34,305 bases of DNA from positions 1 through 34,305 of the forward strand of contig NZ_AZDU01000023.1 of NCBI RefSeq assembly GCF_001434815.1. Reading direction: 5' to 3'. The notes under the pieces were generated by a model. That model did no database searches and was not told the DNA's origin. It worked only from the letters and a program-made list of their open reading frames with translations. Positions within the stretch are counted from its first letter, which is position 1. Each line of letters opens with the position of its first letter. This document shows positions 1 to 8,129 of this stretch, piece after piece. The DNA is from Lactobacillus equicursoris DSM 19284 = JCM 14600 = CIP 110162. Lineage in GTDB: Bacteria > Bacillota > Bacilli > Lactobacillales > Lactobacillaceae. The translations under genes were made by a program, and so were the position numbers.

Positions 1-34
1 GGGGTCGCGGGTTCGAATCCCGTCTTCCGCTCCA
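1..34 (+). tRNA. tRNA-Gly (GCC), 3' part only
   Basis: This is the 3' end of a tRNA cut by the window edge. A T-arm (GCGGG stem, TTCGAAT loop, CCCGT stem) is followed by the acceptor strand CTTCCGC, discriminator T and an encoded CCA. The implied 5' acceptor strand GCGGAAG and the variable/T-arm sequence match the Firmicute tRNA-Gly(GCC). The anticodon lies outside the window, so the identity rests on recognising the 3' half. Confidence 0.85.
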
Positions 35-38
35 AACA

Positions 39-69
39 AAGACTCGCTGTTTAGCGGGTCTTTTCTTTT
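39..69 (+). terminator. Intrinsic terminator after tRNA-Gly
   Basis: A 10-bp stem (AAGACTCGCT paired with AGCGGGTCTT, one G-T pair) with a GTTT loop is followed by a T-rich tract at 61-69. It ends the tRNA transcript before the next promoter. Confidence 0.85.
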
Positions 70-75
70 TGCCTT

Positions 76-105
76 TTTAACTTTCTGGCTGAACTAGCTT
101 ATAAT
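76..105 (+). promoter_or_regulatory. Promoter of the msrC-like/clpC operon
   Basis: A perfect -10 box TATAAT at 100-105 is preceded by a weak -35 (TTTAAC at 76-81, 18-bp spacer). The predicted start is near 112, which leaves an untranslated leader of about 130 nt. I see no clear CtsR or CIRCE operator here, although clpC genes of Firmicutes are often under CtsR. Confidence 0.5.
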
Positions 106-131
106 AAGTAGGTGAAAAGGCGTCCGGCTTG

Positions 132-172
132 TAACTGAAACAGTTAAATGCTATGCTTCAAAGCATAGTGTT
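132..172 (+). other. Two hairpins in the leader upstream of the GAF-domain gene
   Basis: The first hairpin is TAACTG/CAGTTA with an AAA loop (132-146). The second is centred on CTATGCT/AGCATAG with a TCAA loop (151-168) and extends outward by G-T and A-T pairs to about 147-172. It is followed by TTTTCAGGATTTTTC. The second hairpin plus T-rich sequence could be a weak attenuator or the end of a short leader RNA. No function can be assigned from sequence alone. Confidence 0.5.
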
Positions 173-242
173 TTCAGGATTTTTCAATAAAAAAAGAAGA
201 AACAAAGACTATCTACTTTTTAGAGCATGATGGAGGAACAAG

Positions 243-713
243 ATGGCAGCAGCAAGTCAAGAAGAATACGAGCTTTTTCTCAAGCAGGCCGAAGCCCTGG
301 TATACGGCGAAAGCGACTGGATCGCCAACACGGCCAACGTGTCAGCCCTGCTATACCACCAATTAAAGAACGTCAACTTTGCTGGCGTCTATCGCTTTGA
401 AAAGGGCGAGCTGATCTTGGGGCCCTTCCAAGGGCAGCCAGCCTGCGTCCACATCCAAATCGGCAAGGGCGTTTGCGGCAAGGCGGCTAAGGACCAGGCA
501 ACCCAGATCGTGGAAAATGTCCACGACTTTCCAGGCCATATCGCCTGCGACAGTGCCTCTAATTCCGAAATTGTGGTGCCCATCTTCAACCAGCAGGGCG
601 ACCTTTGGGGCGTATATGATTTTGACTCAACGACTTTTAGCAATTTTGACCAGCTTGACCAGGAATACCTGGAAAAGATTGCTGGCGTAGTCTTGGGTCA
701 AGCACAGAACTAA
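243..713 (+). CDS. msrC: Free methionine-(R)-sulfoxide reductase (GAF domain)
   Basis: This 156-aa single-domain GAF protein probably reduces free methionine-(R)-sulfoxide, a thioredoxin-linked antioxidant reaction in the cytoplasm. It carries Cys68, Cys78 and Cys102. Their spacing (10 and 24 residues) equals that of the three catalytic cysteines of the E. coli enzyme (84, 94, 118). Other family features are the GPFQGQPAC segment, GKGVCGKAA and a C-terminal VYDFDS strand. Length is normal for the family. The ATG at 243 is preceded by GGAGG. It lies 12 nt upstream of clpC and probably shares its transcript, which pairs methionine repair with protein quality control. The enzymatic assignment is inferred from the cysteine pattern; many databases would call it only a GAF-domain protein. 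Confidence 0.88.
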   Translation: MAAASQEEYELFLKQAEALVYGESDWIANTANVSALLYHQLKNVNFAGVYRFEKGELILGPFQGQPACVHIQIGKGVCGKAAKDQATQIVENVHDFPGHIACDSASNSEIVVPIFNQQGDLWGVYDFDSTTFSNFDQLDQEYLEKIAGVVLGQAQN

Positions 714-725
714 GGCGGTGTTTTT

Positions 726-3182
726 ATGCAAAATTCTTACAGTAATAGCAGCAATCAAGTTTTAGAAATTGCCAAGGAGCAGGCACAGGCTTTTCACCAC
801 CGCTTAATTGGCACCGAACACGTGCTTTTGGCCATCGTGATCGAGGCTGACGGTAAGGCGGGCAAGATCCTGCGGACCATGGGGGTGACTCCAACTGGCG
901 TACGCGAAGAAATCGAGCGCTACACGGGCTACGGTTCTTCAGCTGGCGCCTCCTTTATGGAAATGTCTCCTCGTTTGACCCTGGCTCTAGAAAATGCCAA
1001 GCGCAATTCTGAAGCCCGCGGCGCTAAGCAGATCGAAACGACCGATATCCTGCAGGCCTTGGTTTCCAGCGAGCAGATTTTGTCAGCCATGATTTTGAAA
1101 AATCTGGACGTGGACATCGACAACTTAAGAGATGAGTTAGACGATGCCAACAACTTGGACGATGGGGAAGTGAGCCGGCCTGAGTCAAGTCAGGTGAGTG
1201 GCCAATCCCAAACCCCGATGCTGGACCGCTTTGGCGTAGACCTAAACAAGCGGGCTAAAAACGGGGACATTGACCCAGTGATTGGCCGGCAAAAAGAGCT
1301 TGACCGGGTCATCCAAATTTTGTCCAGAAGAACCAAGAACAACCCGCTCTTAGTGGGGGAACCCGGCGTTGGTAAAACGGCGGTAGCAGAAGCCTTGGCC
1401 AGCGACATTGTGGCTAAAAAGGTGCCGCGCGATTTGCAGAACAAGCGCGTCGTTTCCTTGGACGTCAACAGCATGGTGGCCGGCACCCGCTACCGGGGCG
1501 AATTTGAGGAGCGGCTGGACCGCTTGATTAAGGAAGTCATCTCCAGCAAGAACGTAATCTTGTTTGTGGACGAAATCCACACCTTGGTCAAGGCCGGGGA
1601 TGCTGAAGGCGCGATGAGTGCTTCTAATACCTTAAAGCCGGCCCTGGCCCGGGGCGACATCCAATTAATTGGGGCAACGACCTTTGAGGAATACCGCAAG
1701 CACATGGAAAAGGATTCAGCCTTTGTTCGCCGCTTCCAGCTGGTGCGCCTGTCTGAGCCAAGCTCGGAAGAGACCTTGAAGATCTTGGAAGGGCTCAAGT
1801 CTAAGTACGAGGACTACCACCGGGTAACCCTGTCTGAAGAAGCCCTGCAGTCAGCAGTTAACCTGTCTAGCCGCTACATCGCCGACCGCTTCCAGCCAGA
1901 CAAGGCCATCGACTTGATCGATGAAGCCAGTGCCGCTGTCAAGCTGGCCAACGATACGGGCGACGACAAGGACCTGGCCAAGCTTGATCTGGAAATCAGC
2001 AGAACCTTAAAGGCTAAAAATGATGCAGCTGCTGAACAAAACTTTGTCCAAGCCGCTAACTTAAGAGACAAGGAAATTGACCTGCGGCAAAAGCGGTCAG
2101 ACCTGGCTAAGAAGTTGGCTGGCAAGGAAAGCAAGCGGGCCACGGTTGGTCCAGAAGACATTGCTAAGGTGGTCTCCATTTGGACTGGCGTGCCAGTTAC
2201 TCAGCTCAAGACCAGCGAAAACAAGCGCCTGGCCAACCTGGAAGGCATCTTGCATGAGCGGGTTATCGGCCAAGACGATGCCGTGAAGGCCGTGGCCAAT
2301 GCTATTCGGCGGTCCAGAAGCGGCTTGAAGGATGAAAATCGGCCAATCGGTTCCTTCTTATTCTTGGGGCCAACTGGGGTTGGGAAGACCGAACTGGCCA
2401 AGGCCGTGGCGGAAGCCGTCTTTGGCTCAGAAGATAACATCATCAGAGTCGACATGTCTGAATACATGGACAAGGAAGCTTCTTCTAAGCTGATTGGGTC
2501 AGCGCCTGGTTATGTCGGCTATGAAGAAGGCGGGCAGCTGTCTAACAAGGTTCGCGAGCATCCATACTCCGTTGTGCTTTTTGACGAAGTAGAAAAGGCT
2601 AACCCAGAAATCTTCAACGTCTTATTGAGAGTTCTTGATGAAGGCTTTTTGACTGACTCCTTAGGCCGCAAGATTGACTTTAGAAACACGATCATCATCA
2701 TGACTTCTAACCTGGGGTCCAGATCCTTGGAAGAAGACAACCAAGTCGGCTTTGCCAAGACCAAGCCAGACCAGGCCAAGGTTATCTCCGACAAGGTAGC
2801 CAAGGCAACCAAGGACTTCTTCAGACCGGAATTCTTGAACCGGATTGATGAAAAGATCGTCTTCAAGCCGTTAACGGCAAAGCAATTGCGGACGATTGTT
2901 ACTCTCTTGACCAGAAAATTGGTTAAGCGCCTGGCTGACAAGGACATTACCTTGAAGATCTCACCAGCCGCCTTGGACCAACTGGCTAAGGATGGCTACA
3001 ACCCAGAAATGGGTGCGCGGCCACTTCGCCGGACCATCCAAGATGAAGTGGAAGACCAACTGGCCCAATACCTGGTCAACGAAGACTTGCAAGCTGGCGA
3101 TACGATCAAGATTGGTGCCAGCCGCGGCAAGCTGAAGTTTGAAATCGTCAAGCCCCAAACTGGTGAAAAGATCAAGGGATAA
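726..3182 (+). CDS. clpC: ClpC, ATP-dependent Clp protease ATP-binding subunit
   Basis: This 818-aa Hsp100 unfoldase would feed damaged or adaptor-tagged proteins to ClpP in the cytoplasm. The N-terminal Clp repeat domain spans about 1-145. The first AAA+ module has Walker A GEPGVGKT (211-218) and Walker B LFVDE (279-283). A UVR-like coiled segment lies at about 436-463. The second AAA+ module has GPTGVGKT (548-555) and VVLFDE (616-621). A VGF tripeptide at 674-676 fits the ClpP-docking loop. The UVR region between the two AAA+ modules and the N-domain separate it from ClpE, ClpL and ClpB. It starts at ATG 726 after AAGGCGG and follows the methionine sulfoxide reductase gene by 12 nt. Placement of clpC just before rpoB is known in lactobacilli of the acidophilus group. 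Confidence 0.96.
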   Translation: MQNSYSNSSNQVLEIAKEQAQAFHHRLIGTEHVLLAIVIEADGKAGKILRTMGVTPTGVREEIERYTGYGSSAGASFMEMSPRLTLALENAKRNSEARGAKQIETTDILQALVSSEQILSAMILKNLDVDIDNLRDELDDANNLDDGEVSRPESSQVSGQSQTPMLDRFGVDLNKRAKNGDIDPVIGRQKELDRVIQILSRRTKNNPLLVGEPGVGKTAVAEALASDIVAKKVPRDLQNKRVVSLDVNSMVAGTRYRGEFEERLDRLIKEVISSKNVILFVDEIHTLVKAGDAEGAMSASNTLKPALARGDIQLIGATTFEEYRKHMEKDSAFVRRFQLVRLSEPSSEETLKILEGLKSKYEDYHRVTLSEEALQSAVNLSSRYIADRFQPDKAIDLIDEASAAVKLANDTGDDKDLAKLDLEISRTLKAKNDAAAEQNFVQAANLRDKEIDLRQKRSDLAKKLAGKESKRATVGPEDIAKVVSIWTGVPVTQLKTSENKRLANLEGILHERVIGQDDAVKAVANAIRRSRSGLKDENRPIGSFLFLGPTGVGKTELAKAVAEAVFGSEDNIIRVDMSEYMDKEASSKLIGSAPGYVGYEEGGQLSNKVREHPYSVVLFDEVEKANPEIFNVLLRVLDEGFLTDSLGRKIDFRNTIIIMTSNLGSRSLEEDNQVGFAKTKPDQAKVISDKVAKATKDFFRPEFLNRIDEKIVFKPLTAKQLRTIVTLLTRKLVKRLADKDITLKISPAALDQLAKDGYNPEMGARPLRRTIQDEVEDQLAQYLVNEDLQAGDTIKIGASRGKLKFEIVKPQTGEKIKG

Positions 3183-3271
3183 GCTGAACTGCCAAGGTGC
3201 TAACTTGTCTTTTATTTGTTTTAACTGATATTACACATTTGTTACGTTTTTATAAAGCTTGTTTTTTCCCC

Positions 3272-3300
3272 TTGTAATATTACCTCTACAAGCCTAGAAT
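3272..3300 (+). promoter_or_regulatory. Promoter of the ATA-start secreted-protein gene
   Basis: TTGTAA (3272-3277), a 17-bp spacer and TAGAAT (3295-3300) form a good sigma-A-type promoter. The predicted start is near 3307, about 35 nt before the coding region. The flanking 3183-3341 stretch is AT-rich. Only a weak 4-bp hairpin (CAAG/CTTG, 3193-3207) with downstream T runs could end the clpC transcript. Confidence 0.6.
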
Positions 3301-3341
3301 TTACCTCGTAAATTAGTTTTGAGTGTATTAGGAGGATATAA

Positions 3342-3872
3342 ATAAAAAGCTCAAGAAAAATCGTTGTAACGTTAATAGCTGCTATAAGTTTAGGACTTGC
3401 AGTAAGTCCATCAATTGTTAACGCGAGTGACAGCACACAGACAGTATCACCAAACTTAGAGAGTGAACTCTCTAAGTATGTCAAGATCGCCAATCACAAG
3501 TTTGTCGTAAGTGTTCCAGAAGGTACGAATGTATCTTCAGAAAAGCTTGCAGAATTACAGCAAGTGGTTGATACTGTCAATAAAGAATTAGCTGACTACA
3601 ATGTTGAAGTTGATCAATCTGTTCCTACAATCTCGCTTGCAAGAGCAAAAAGTAAAAAAAGCACATCGCGTCCCAAGCCAGTTGCGTATGGTGCAAATGG
3701 TTATTGGTACCGTGATAAAAAAGGTGGTTGGCACTATGTAGTAACAAAATCACCTGCACAAGCAGTGTTTGACGTCTTCAGAAATGGAGTGGAGTCTTCA
3801 CTCGGTGGTGGTTGGATTTCTGGTGCTAAAAAAACAAAAGCTTATCAAGATTTCATTAACGGAAGAAGATAA
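3342..3872 (+). CDS. Secreted protein of unknown function with ATA in the start position
   Basis: The reading frame is open from ATA at 3342 (stop TAA at 3339) to TAA at 3870-3872, 176 codons. AGGAGG at 3330-3335 sits 6 nt before the ATA, the ideal distance. Translated from there, residues 2-6 are KSSRK, residues 7-26 form a hydrophobic core, and VNA|S at 26-29 is a typical signal-peptidase I site. The mature part has a basic linker (about 101-113, RAKSKK...RPKP), an aromatic stretch (about 116-132, YWYRDKKGGWHY) and a GGGW-containing tail (155-158). Starting at the internal GTG 3564 would lose the signal peptide and has no Shine-Dalgarno. Codons are AT-rich compared with clpC and rpoB. I do not recognise the family. 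It is either expressed weakly from ATA or recently silenced by an ATG-to-ATA change. Confidence 0.65.
   Translation: MKSSRKIVVTLIAAISLGLAVSPSIVNASDSTQTVSPNLESELSKYVKIANHKFVVSVPEGTNVSSEKLAELQQVVDTVNKELADYNVEVDQSVPTISLARAKSKKSTSRPKPVAYGANGYWYRDKKGGWHYVVTKSPAQAVFDVFRNGVESSLGGGWISGAKKTKAYQDFINGRR
3454..3477 (+). repeat. Perfect 10-bp inverted repeat inside the secreted-protein gene
   Basis: ACTTAGAGAG and CTCTCTAAGT flank a TGAA tetraloop, giving a perfect 10-bp hairpin just after the signal-peptide codons. It encodes part of the mature N-terminus (LESELSK). No T tract follows it, so it is not an intrinsic terminator. Confidence 0.9.
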
Positions 3873-3888
3873 TTTTTGGAGGCAGATT

Positions 3889-4233
3889 ATGTTTGGCAAG
3901 AAGAAAAAAGCTGAAGCTGCTAAGGCAGAACAAGAAGCAAGCAAGAAGACTGACGGGCGGATCCTACTTTATAGCGACATCATCGACGCTCTTTACGACG
4001 AAATGCCAAGAGAAGAGCGGGAGGCCCTGCTGGAAGCTAAGCAGCAGCTGGAACAGAAGGTCTACCTGGGTAAGGTGATGCGGGACTTGCGGATCGCTTT
4101 AGAGCCGGTCGCGATCAAATCCCAGCTCAGTCCGCAAGGCAAGCAGATTTTCTGGAATATTACGGCTGGCGGCTACCAGCTCACCGGGGTTGGTCTGGCC
4201 ACCCAGGCAGCCATGCTTTTTAGCGGCCGCTAG
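3889..4233 (+). CDS. Conserved-looking small protein of unknown function
   Basis: This 114-aa protein is not one I recognise. It opens with a lysine/alanine/glutamate-rich charged segment (residues 2-20), continues as probable amphipathic helices (about 26-85, rich in E, R, L and K), and ends in a small hydrophobic stretch (ITAGGYQL... to AAMLFSGR) with no clear transmembrane helix. ATG 3889 is preceded by GGAGG (3878-3882) 6 nt away; upstream in-frame codons overlap the previous gene in another frame and are not used. It lies 16 nt after the ATA-start gene and just before the rpoB promoter. Its codon use resembles the housekeeping genes, unlike its upstream neighbour. It is probably cytoplasmic. 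It could be an old resident of the clpC-rpoB interval or a partner of the secreted protein. Confidence 0.75.
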   Translation: MFGKKKKAEAAKAEQEASKKTDGRILLYSDIIDALYDEMPREEREALLEAKQQLEQKVYLGKVMRDLRIALEPVAIKSQLSPQGKQIFWNITAGGYQLTGVGLATQAAMLFSGR

Positions 4234-4236
4234 GAC

Positions 4237-4265
4237 TTGCGTTTCTTTAAAAAAAGTGGTACAAT
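4237..4265 (+). promoter_or_regulatory. rpoBC promoter
   Basis: TTGCGT (4237-4242), a 17-bp spacer and TACAAT (4260-4265) lie immediately after the stop codon of the upstream small gene. The predicted start is near 4272, giving a leader of about 180 nt. A second, weaker TAATAT (-10-like) lies at 4413-4418, but its -35 is only a T run. Confidence 0.8.
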
Positions 4266-4271
4266 ATTTAG

Positions 4272-4454
4272 TGATTTAAAAGGCTGAAGTTCAGGATTTT
4301 ACTGATATATTGTCCAGTAAAATGATAGAGACAAAAACGACAGGTTCGTTTTTGTCTTTTTTATGCTCAAAATACCGGAATTACTCAGCTTTTTTAAAAT
4401 GTAACACAAATGTAATATTTGCTTTCTTCAAACAGGATAGAAAGGATGTTTTCC
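4272..4454 (+). ncRNA. Structured rpoB leader (candidate Lacto-rpoB element)
   Basis: The leader holds a 9-bp hairpin (ATTTTACTG/CAGTAAAAT, 4296-4323) and, 6 nt further, an 11-bp terminator hairpin with a T6 tract (4330-4362). About 90 nt of AU-rich RNA then lead to rpoB. A conserved Lacto-rpoB RNA motif is known in 5' leaders of lactic acid bacterial rpoB genes. Position supports membership, but I could not compare to the covariance model. The arrangement suggests attenuation of RNA polymerase synthesis. Confidence 0.55.
4330..4362 (+). terminator. Intrinsic terminator inside the rpoB leader
   Basis: GACAAAAACGA pairs perfectly with TCGTTTTTGTC around a CAGGT loop, followed by TTTTTT at 4357-4362. 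It lies downstream of the rpoB promoter and about 92 nt before the start codon, so it is placed to act as an attenuator and not as an end-of-gene terminator for the previous gene. Confidence 0.8.
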
Positions 4455-7400
4455 TTGCTAAACGGACACGTAGTAAATTACGGACAACACCGGACAAGAC
4501 GCAGCTTTTCCCGGATTAAAGAAATCCTGCCGCTGCCAAACTTGACGGATGTGCAAACTGAATCATACAAGTGGTTCCTTGATCAAGGTATTAAGGAAGT
4601 TTTTGACGACATCTTGCCAATCAGCGATACTTCAGGTCGCTTGACTTTGGAATATGTCGACTACAAGCTGCAAGAACCAAAGTACACTGTTGACGAATCA
4701 CGCAAGCACGATGCAACTTACTCAGCACCAATGCACGTGACTTTGAAATTGACTAACCACGAAACTGGCGAAATCAAGACTCAAGACGTCTTCTTTGGCG
4801 ACTTGCCTTTGATGACTAAGTCTGGTTCTTTCATCGTTAACGGGGCTGAAAGAGTTATCGTTTCTCAGCTGGTTAGATCACCAGGCGTTTACTACAGCGG
4901 TGAATTTGACAAGAACGGCCGTCAAATCTTCGGTACTACGGTAATCCCTAACCGGGGGGCATGGCTTGAATTTGAAACTGACGCTAAGAACATTTCTTAC
5001 GTGCGCGTTGACCGGACTAGAAAGCTGCCTTTGTCAGTTTTAGTACGGGCTTTGGGCTTTGGCTCAGACAGCGAAATTAAGGAAATCTTTGGCGACAGCG
5101 ACACCTTGAACCTGACTTTGGACAAGGACGTTCACAAGAACCCTGCTGACAGCCGCGTAGCTGAAGCCTTGAAGGACATCTACGACCGTCTGCGTCCAGG
5201 TGAACCAAAGACGACTGATTCTTCACGCAGCCTGTTGGTATCACGCTTCTTTGACCCACGCCGTTACGACTTGGCAGCTGTTGGCCGCTACAAGGTTAAC
5301 AAGAAGCTGAGCTTGAAGAACCGCCTTTTGGGCTACACTTTGGCTGAAACTCTGGCTGACCCAGACACTGGGGAAGTTTTGGCAGCTAAGGGCACTGTTG
5401 TTAACAACGAAGTGATGGACACTTTGAAGGAATACCTTGACCGGGACGACTTCAAGACTGTGACCTACACTCCATCAGAAGAAGGTGCCATTCCTGAACC
5501 AATCACTGTTCAAGAAATCAAGGTCTTCTCCCGGGAAGTGCCAGACCGCGAAATCAAGCTGATTTCAAACGGCCACATTGCTGAAGACGTGAAGTGCATC
5601 ACTCCAGCTGACATCTTGGCTTCTGTCAACTACTTCTTGGAACTGCAAGAAGGCGTTGGTACGGTTGACGACATCGACCACTTGGGTAATCGCCGGATTC
5701 GCCGTGTTGGTGAACTTTTGCAAAACCAAATGCGGATTGGTTTGGCCAGAATGGAACGTGTCGTTCGCGAACGGATGTCAATCCAAGACGCAGCTACGGT
5801 AACTCCACAACAACTGATCAACATTCGTCCAATCGTTGGTTCCATCAAGGAATTCTTTGGTTCATCCCAACTTTCCCAGTTCATGGACCAAAACAACCCA
5901 TTGGGTGAATTGACCCACAAGCGTCGTATGTCAGCCTTGGGGCCTGGTGGTTTGTCTCGTGACCGTGCGGGCTATGAAGTTCGTGACGTTCACTACACCC
6001 ACTACGGTCGCCTGTGCCCAATTGAAACGCCAGAAGGTCCTAACATCGGTTTGATCAACTCCATGGCAACTTACGCCATCATCAACAAGTACGGCTTCTT
6101 GGAAACCCCATACCGCCGCGTATCTTGGACTACCCACAAGGTTACCGACAAGATCGACTACTTGACTGCCGATGTAGAAGACAACTACATTATCGCTGGG
6201 GCCAACACGCCACTTAACGAAGATGGCTCATTCGTTGATGACGTGATCCTTTGCCGTCACCGGGAAGACAACGTCGAAGTAAGTCCTGACCGGATCGACT
6301 ACATGGACGTTATTCCAAAGCAGGTTGTTTCCGTAACCTCTGCATGTATTCCATTCTTGGAAAACGACGACTCAAACCGGGCCTTGATGGGGGCCAACCA
6401 CCAACGTCAGGCTGTTCCTTTGATCAACCCACACAGCCCACTGGTTGCAACTGGTATGGAATACCGTGCCGGTCACGACTCCGGTGACGCTTTGCTGGCT
6501 GAAGCTGACGGTGTCGTTGAATACGTAGACGCTAACGAAATCCGCGTTCGCCGCGACGACCAAACCCTTGACAGCTACACGCTTGAAAAGTACCGTCGTT
6601 CAAACGCAACTAAGAACTACAACCAAACTCCAAACGTTTCAACTGGTGACCACGTTGTCAAGGGCCAAGTAATTGCCAACGGTCCATCTATGGCTGACGG
6701 CGAACTGTCCTTGGGTCAAAACCCAGTTATTGCCTTCACCACTTGGAACATGTACAACTTCGAAGACGCCATCATGCTGAGCGAACGTTTGGTTAAGGAT
6801 GACGTCTACACTTCAATCCACATTGAAGACTACGACTCAGAAGCTCGTGACACCAAGCTGGGGCCTGAAGAAATTACTCGGGAAATCCCTAACGTTGGTG
6901 AAGACGCGTTGAAGGACCTGGACGAAAATGGGATCATCCGGATCGGTGCTGAAGTTCACGACGGTGACATCTTGGTTGGTAAGGTTACCCCTAAGGGGAT
7001 TACCGAACTGAGCGCTGAAGAAAGACTTTTGCACGCTATCTTCGGTGAAAAGGCCCGCGAAGTTCGTGACACTTCCTTGAAGGTGCCACACGGCGGTGGC
7101 GGTGTCGTTCAAGACGTTCAAGTCTTCACCCGTGAAGCCGGCGACGAACTGGCTCCAGGCGTTAACACCCTGGTTCGGGTTTACATCGTCCAAAAGAGAA
7201 AGATCCAAGTCGGTGACAAGATGTCCGGTCGTCACGGTAACAAGGGTACGGTTGCCCTGGTTGCTCCAGTAGAAGACATGCCATACTTGCCAGACGGTAC
7301 GCCAGTCGACATCTGCTTGAACCCAATGGGTGTGCCTTCACGTATGAACATCGGGCAGCTTTTGGAAATCCACTTGGGCCGGGCAGCTCGCGCACTTGGG

Positions 7401-8114
7401 ATCCACGTTGCTACTCCAGTATTCGACGGGGCTAGCGAAGATGACGTTTGGAACTTGGTAAAAGAAGCCGGCGTTGACTCAGACGGTAAGACTGTTCTTT
7501 ACGACGGCCGGACCGGTGAGCCATTCCACAACCGGGTATCAGTTGGGGTAATGTACTACCTGAAGCTGACTCACATGGTTGACGACAAGATCCACGCTCG
7601 TTCCATCGGGCCATACTCACTGGTTACCCAACAACCACTTGGTGGTAAGGCACAATTTGGTGGCCAGCGGTTTGGTGAAATGGAAGTTTGGGCTTTGGAA
7701 GCCTACGGTGCAGCCTACACTCTGCAAGAAATCTTGACTTACAAGTCAGACGACGTTGTTGGCCGTGTTAAGGCATATGAAGCCATCGTTAAGGGCGAAA
7801 GAATTCCTAAGCCAGGCGTTCCAGAATCATTCCGGGTTTTGGTTAAGGAATTGCAATCATTGGGTCTGGACCTGCGCGTTTTGGACAGCGACGAAAACGA
7901 AGTTGAACTGCGCGACATGGATGAAGACTCCAATGAACACGTAAACATCGATACTTTATCTCGCCTTGCCGAAGCGCAAGAGAAGAAGAAGTTGGCCGAA
8001 GAAGAAGCCGAAATCGCTGAAGAAGAAGCAGCAAACGCACAAGCAGCTGATCAAACTGCCGATGCCGATGCAACTGTAGACAGTGCCAGCGATGACGAAA
8101 ATGCTTCTAAGTAA
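4455..8114 (+). CDS. rpoB: DNA-directed RNA polymerase subunit beta
   Basis: This is the catalytic beta subunit of RNA polymerase, 1219 aa. I place the start at TTG 4455 ([10 protein letters not shown]...), the family's usual N-terminus, with AAAGGA 8 nt upstream. The in-frame ATG at 4446 adds three residues and abuts the Shine-Dalgarno. The rifampicin pocket (nt about 5851-5945; [27 protein letters not shown]) keeps the wild-type D, H, R and S residues, so no classical resistance change is visible. The C-terminus is a long lysine/glutamate then aspartate-rich tail after DMDEDSNEH (nt about 7970-8111). The gene is 15 nt before rpoC. Unlike in Bacillus, rplK/A/J/L are not upstream; clpC is. 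Confidence 0.97.
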   Translation: MLNGHVVNYGQHRTRRSFSRIKEILPLPNLTDVQTESYKWFLDQGIKEVFDDILPISDTSGRLTLEYVDYKLQEPKYTVDESRKHDATYSAPMHVTLKLTNHETGEIKTQDVFFGDLPLMTKSGSFIVNGAERVIVSQLVRSPGVYYSGEFDKNGRQIFGTTVIPNRGAWLEFETDAKNISYVRVDRTRKLPLSVLVRALGFGSDSEIKEIFGDSDTLNLTLDKDVHKNPADSRVAEALKDIYDRLRPGEPKTTDSSRSLLVSRFFDPRRYDLAAVGRYKVNKKLSLKNRLLGYTLAETLADPDTGEVLAAKGTVVNNEVMDTLKEYLDRDDFKTVTYTPSEEGAIPEPITVQEIKVFSREVPDREIKLISNGHIAEDVKCITPADILASVNYFLELQEGVGTVDDIDHLGNRRIRRVGELLQNQMRIGLARMERVVRERMSIQDAATVTPQQLINIRPIVGSIKEFFGSSQLSQFMDQNNPLGELTHKRRMSALGPGGLSRDRAGYEVRDVHYTHYGRLCPIETPEGPNIGLINSMATYAIINKYGFLETPYRRVSWTTHKVTDKIDYLTADVEDNYIIAGANTPLNEDGSFVDDVILCRHREDNVEVSPDRIDYMDVIPKQVVSVTSACIPFLENDDSNRALMGANHQRQAVPLINPHSPLVATGMEYRAGHDSGDALLAEADGVVEYVDANEIRVRRDDQTLDSYTLEKYRRSNATKNYNQTPNVSTGDHVVKGQVIANGPSMADGELSLGQNPVIAFTTWNMYNFEDAIMLSERLVKDDVYTSIHIEDYDSEARDTKLGPEEITREIPNVGEDALKDLDENGIIRIGAEVHDGDILVGKVTPKGITELSAEERLLHAIFGEKAREVRDTSLKVPHGGGGVVQDVQVFTREAGDELAPGVNTLVRVYIVQKRKIQVGDKMSGRHGNKGTVALVAPVEDMPYLPDGTPVDICLNPMGVPSRMNIGQLLEIHLGRAARALGIHVATPVFDGASEDDVWNLVKEAGVDSDGKTVLYDGRTGEPFHNRVSVGVMYYLKLTHMVDDKIHARSIGPYSLVTQQPLGGKAQFGGQRFGEMEVWALEAYGAAYTLQEILTYKSDDVVGRVKAYEAIVKGERIPKPGVPESFRVLVKELQSLGLDLRVLDSDENEVELRDMDEDSNEHVNIDTLSRLAEAQEKKKLAEEEAEIAEEEAANAQAADQTADADATVDSASDDENASK

Positions 8115-8129
8115 TTGGAGGGTTAAACT

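Noticed and set aside
106-125. CtsR-like operator (GGTGAAA) near the clpC promoter
   Set aside because: Only one degenerate half-site; the second heptamer of the tandem CtsR consensus is missing.
2519-2947. Minus-strand frame of 142 codons opposite clpC
   Set aside because: A shadow of the clpC codon bias with no recognisable domain or ribosome site.
3564-3872. GTG start at 3564 for the secreted-protein gene
   Set aside because: No Shine-Dalgarno before it and it would discard an intact signal peptide and promoter-proximal region that stays open back to 3342.
4419-4457. Earlier ATG starts for rpoB (4419, 4446)
   Set aside because: The added residues are not part of the family N-terminus and the spacing from AAAGGA fits TTG 4455 better.
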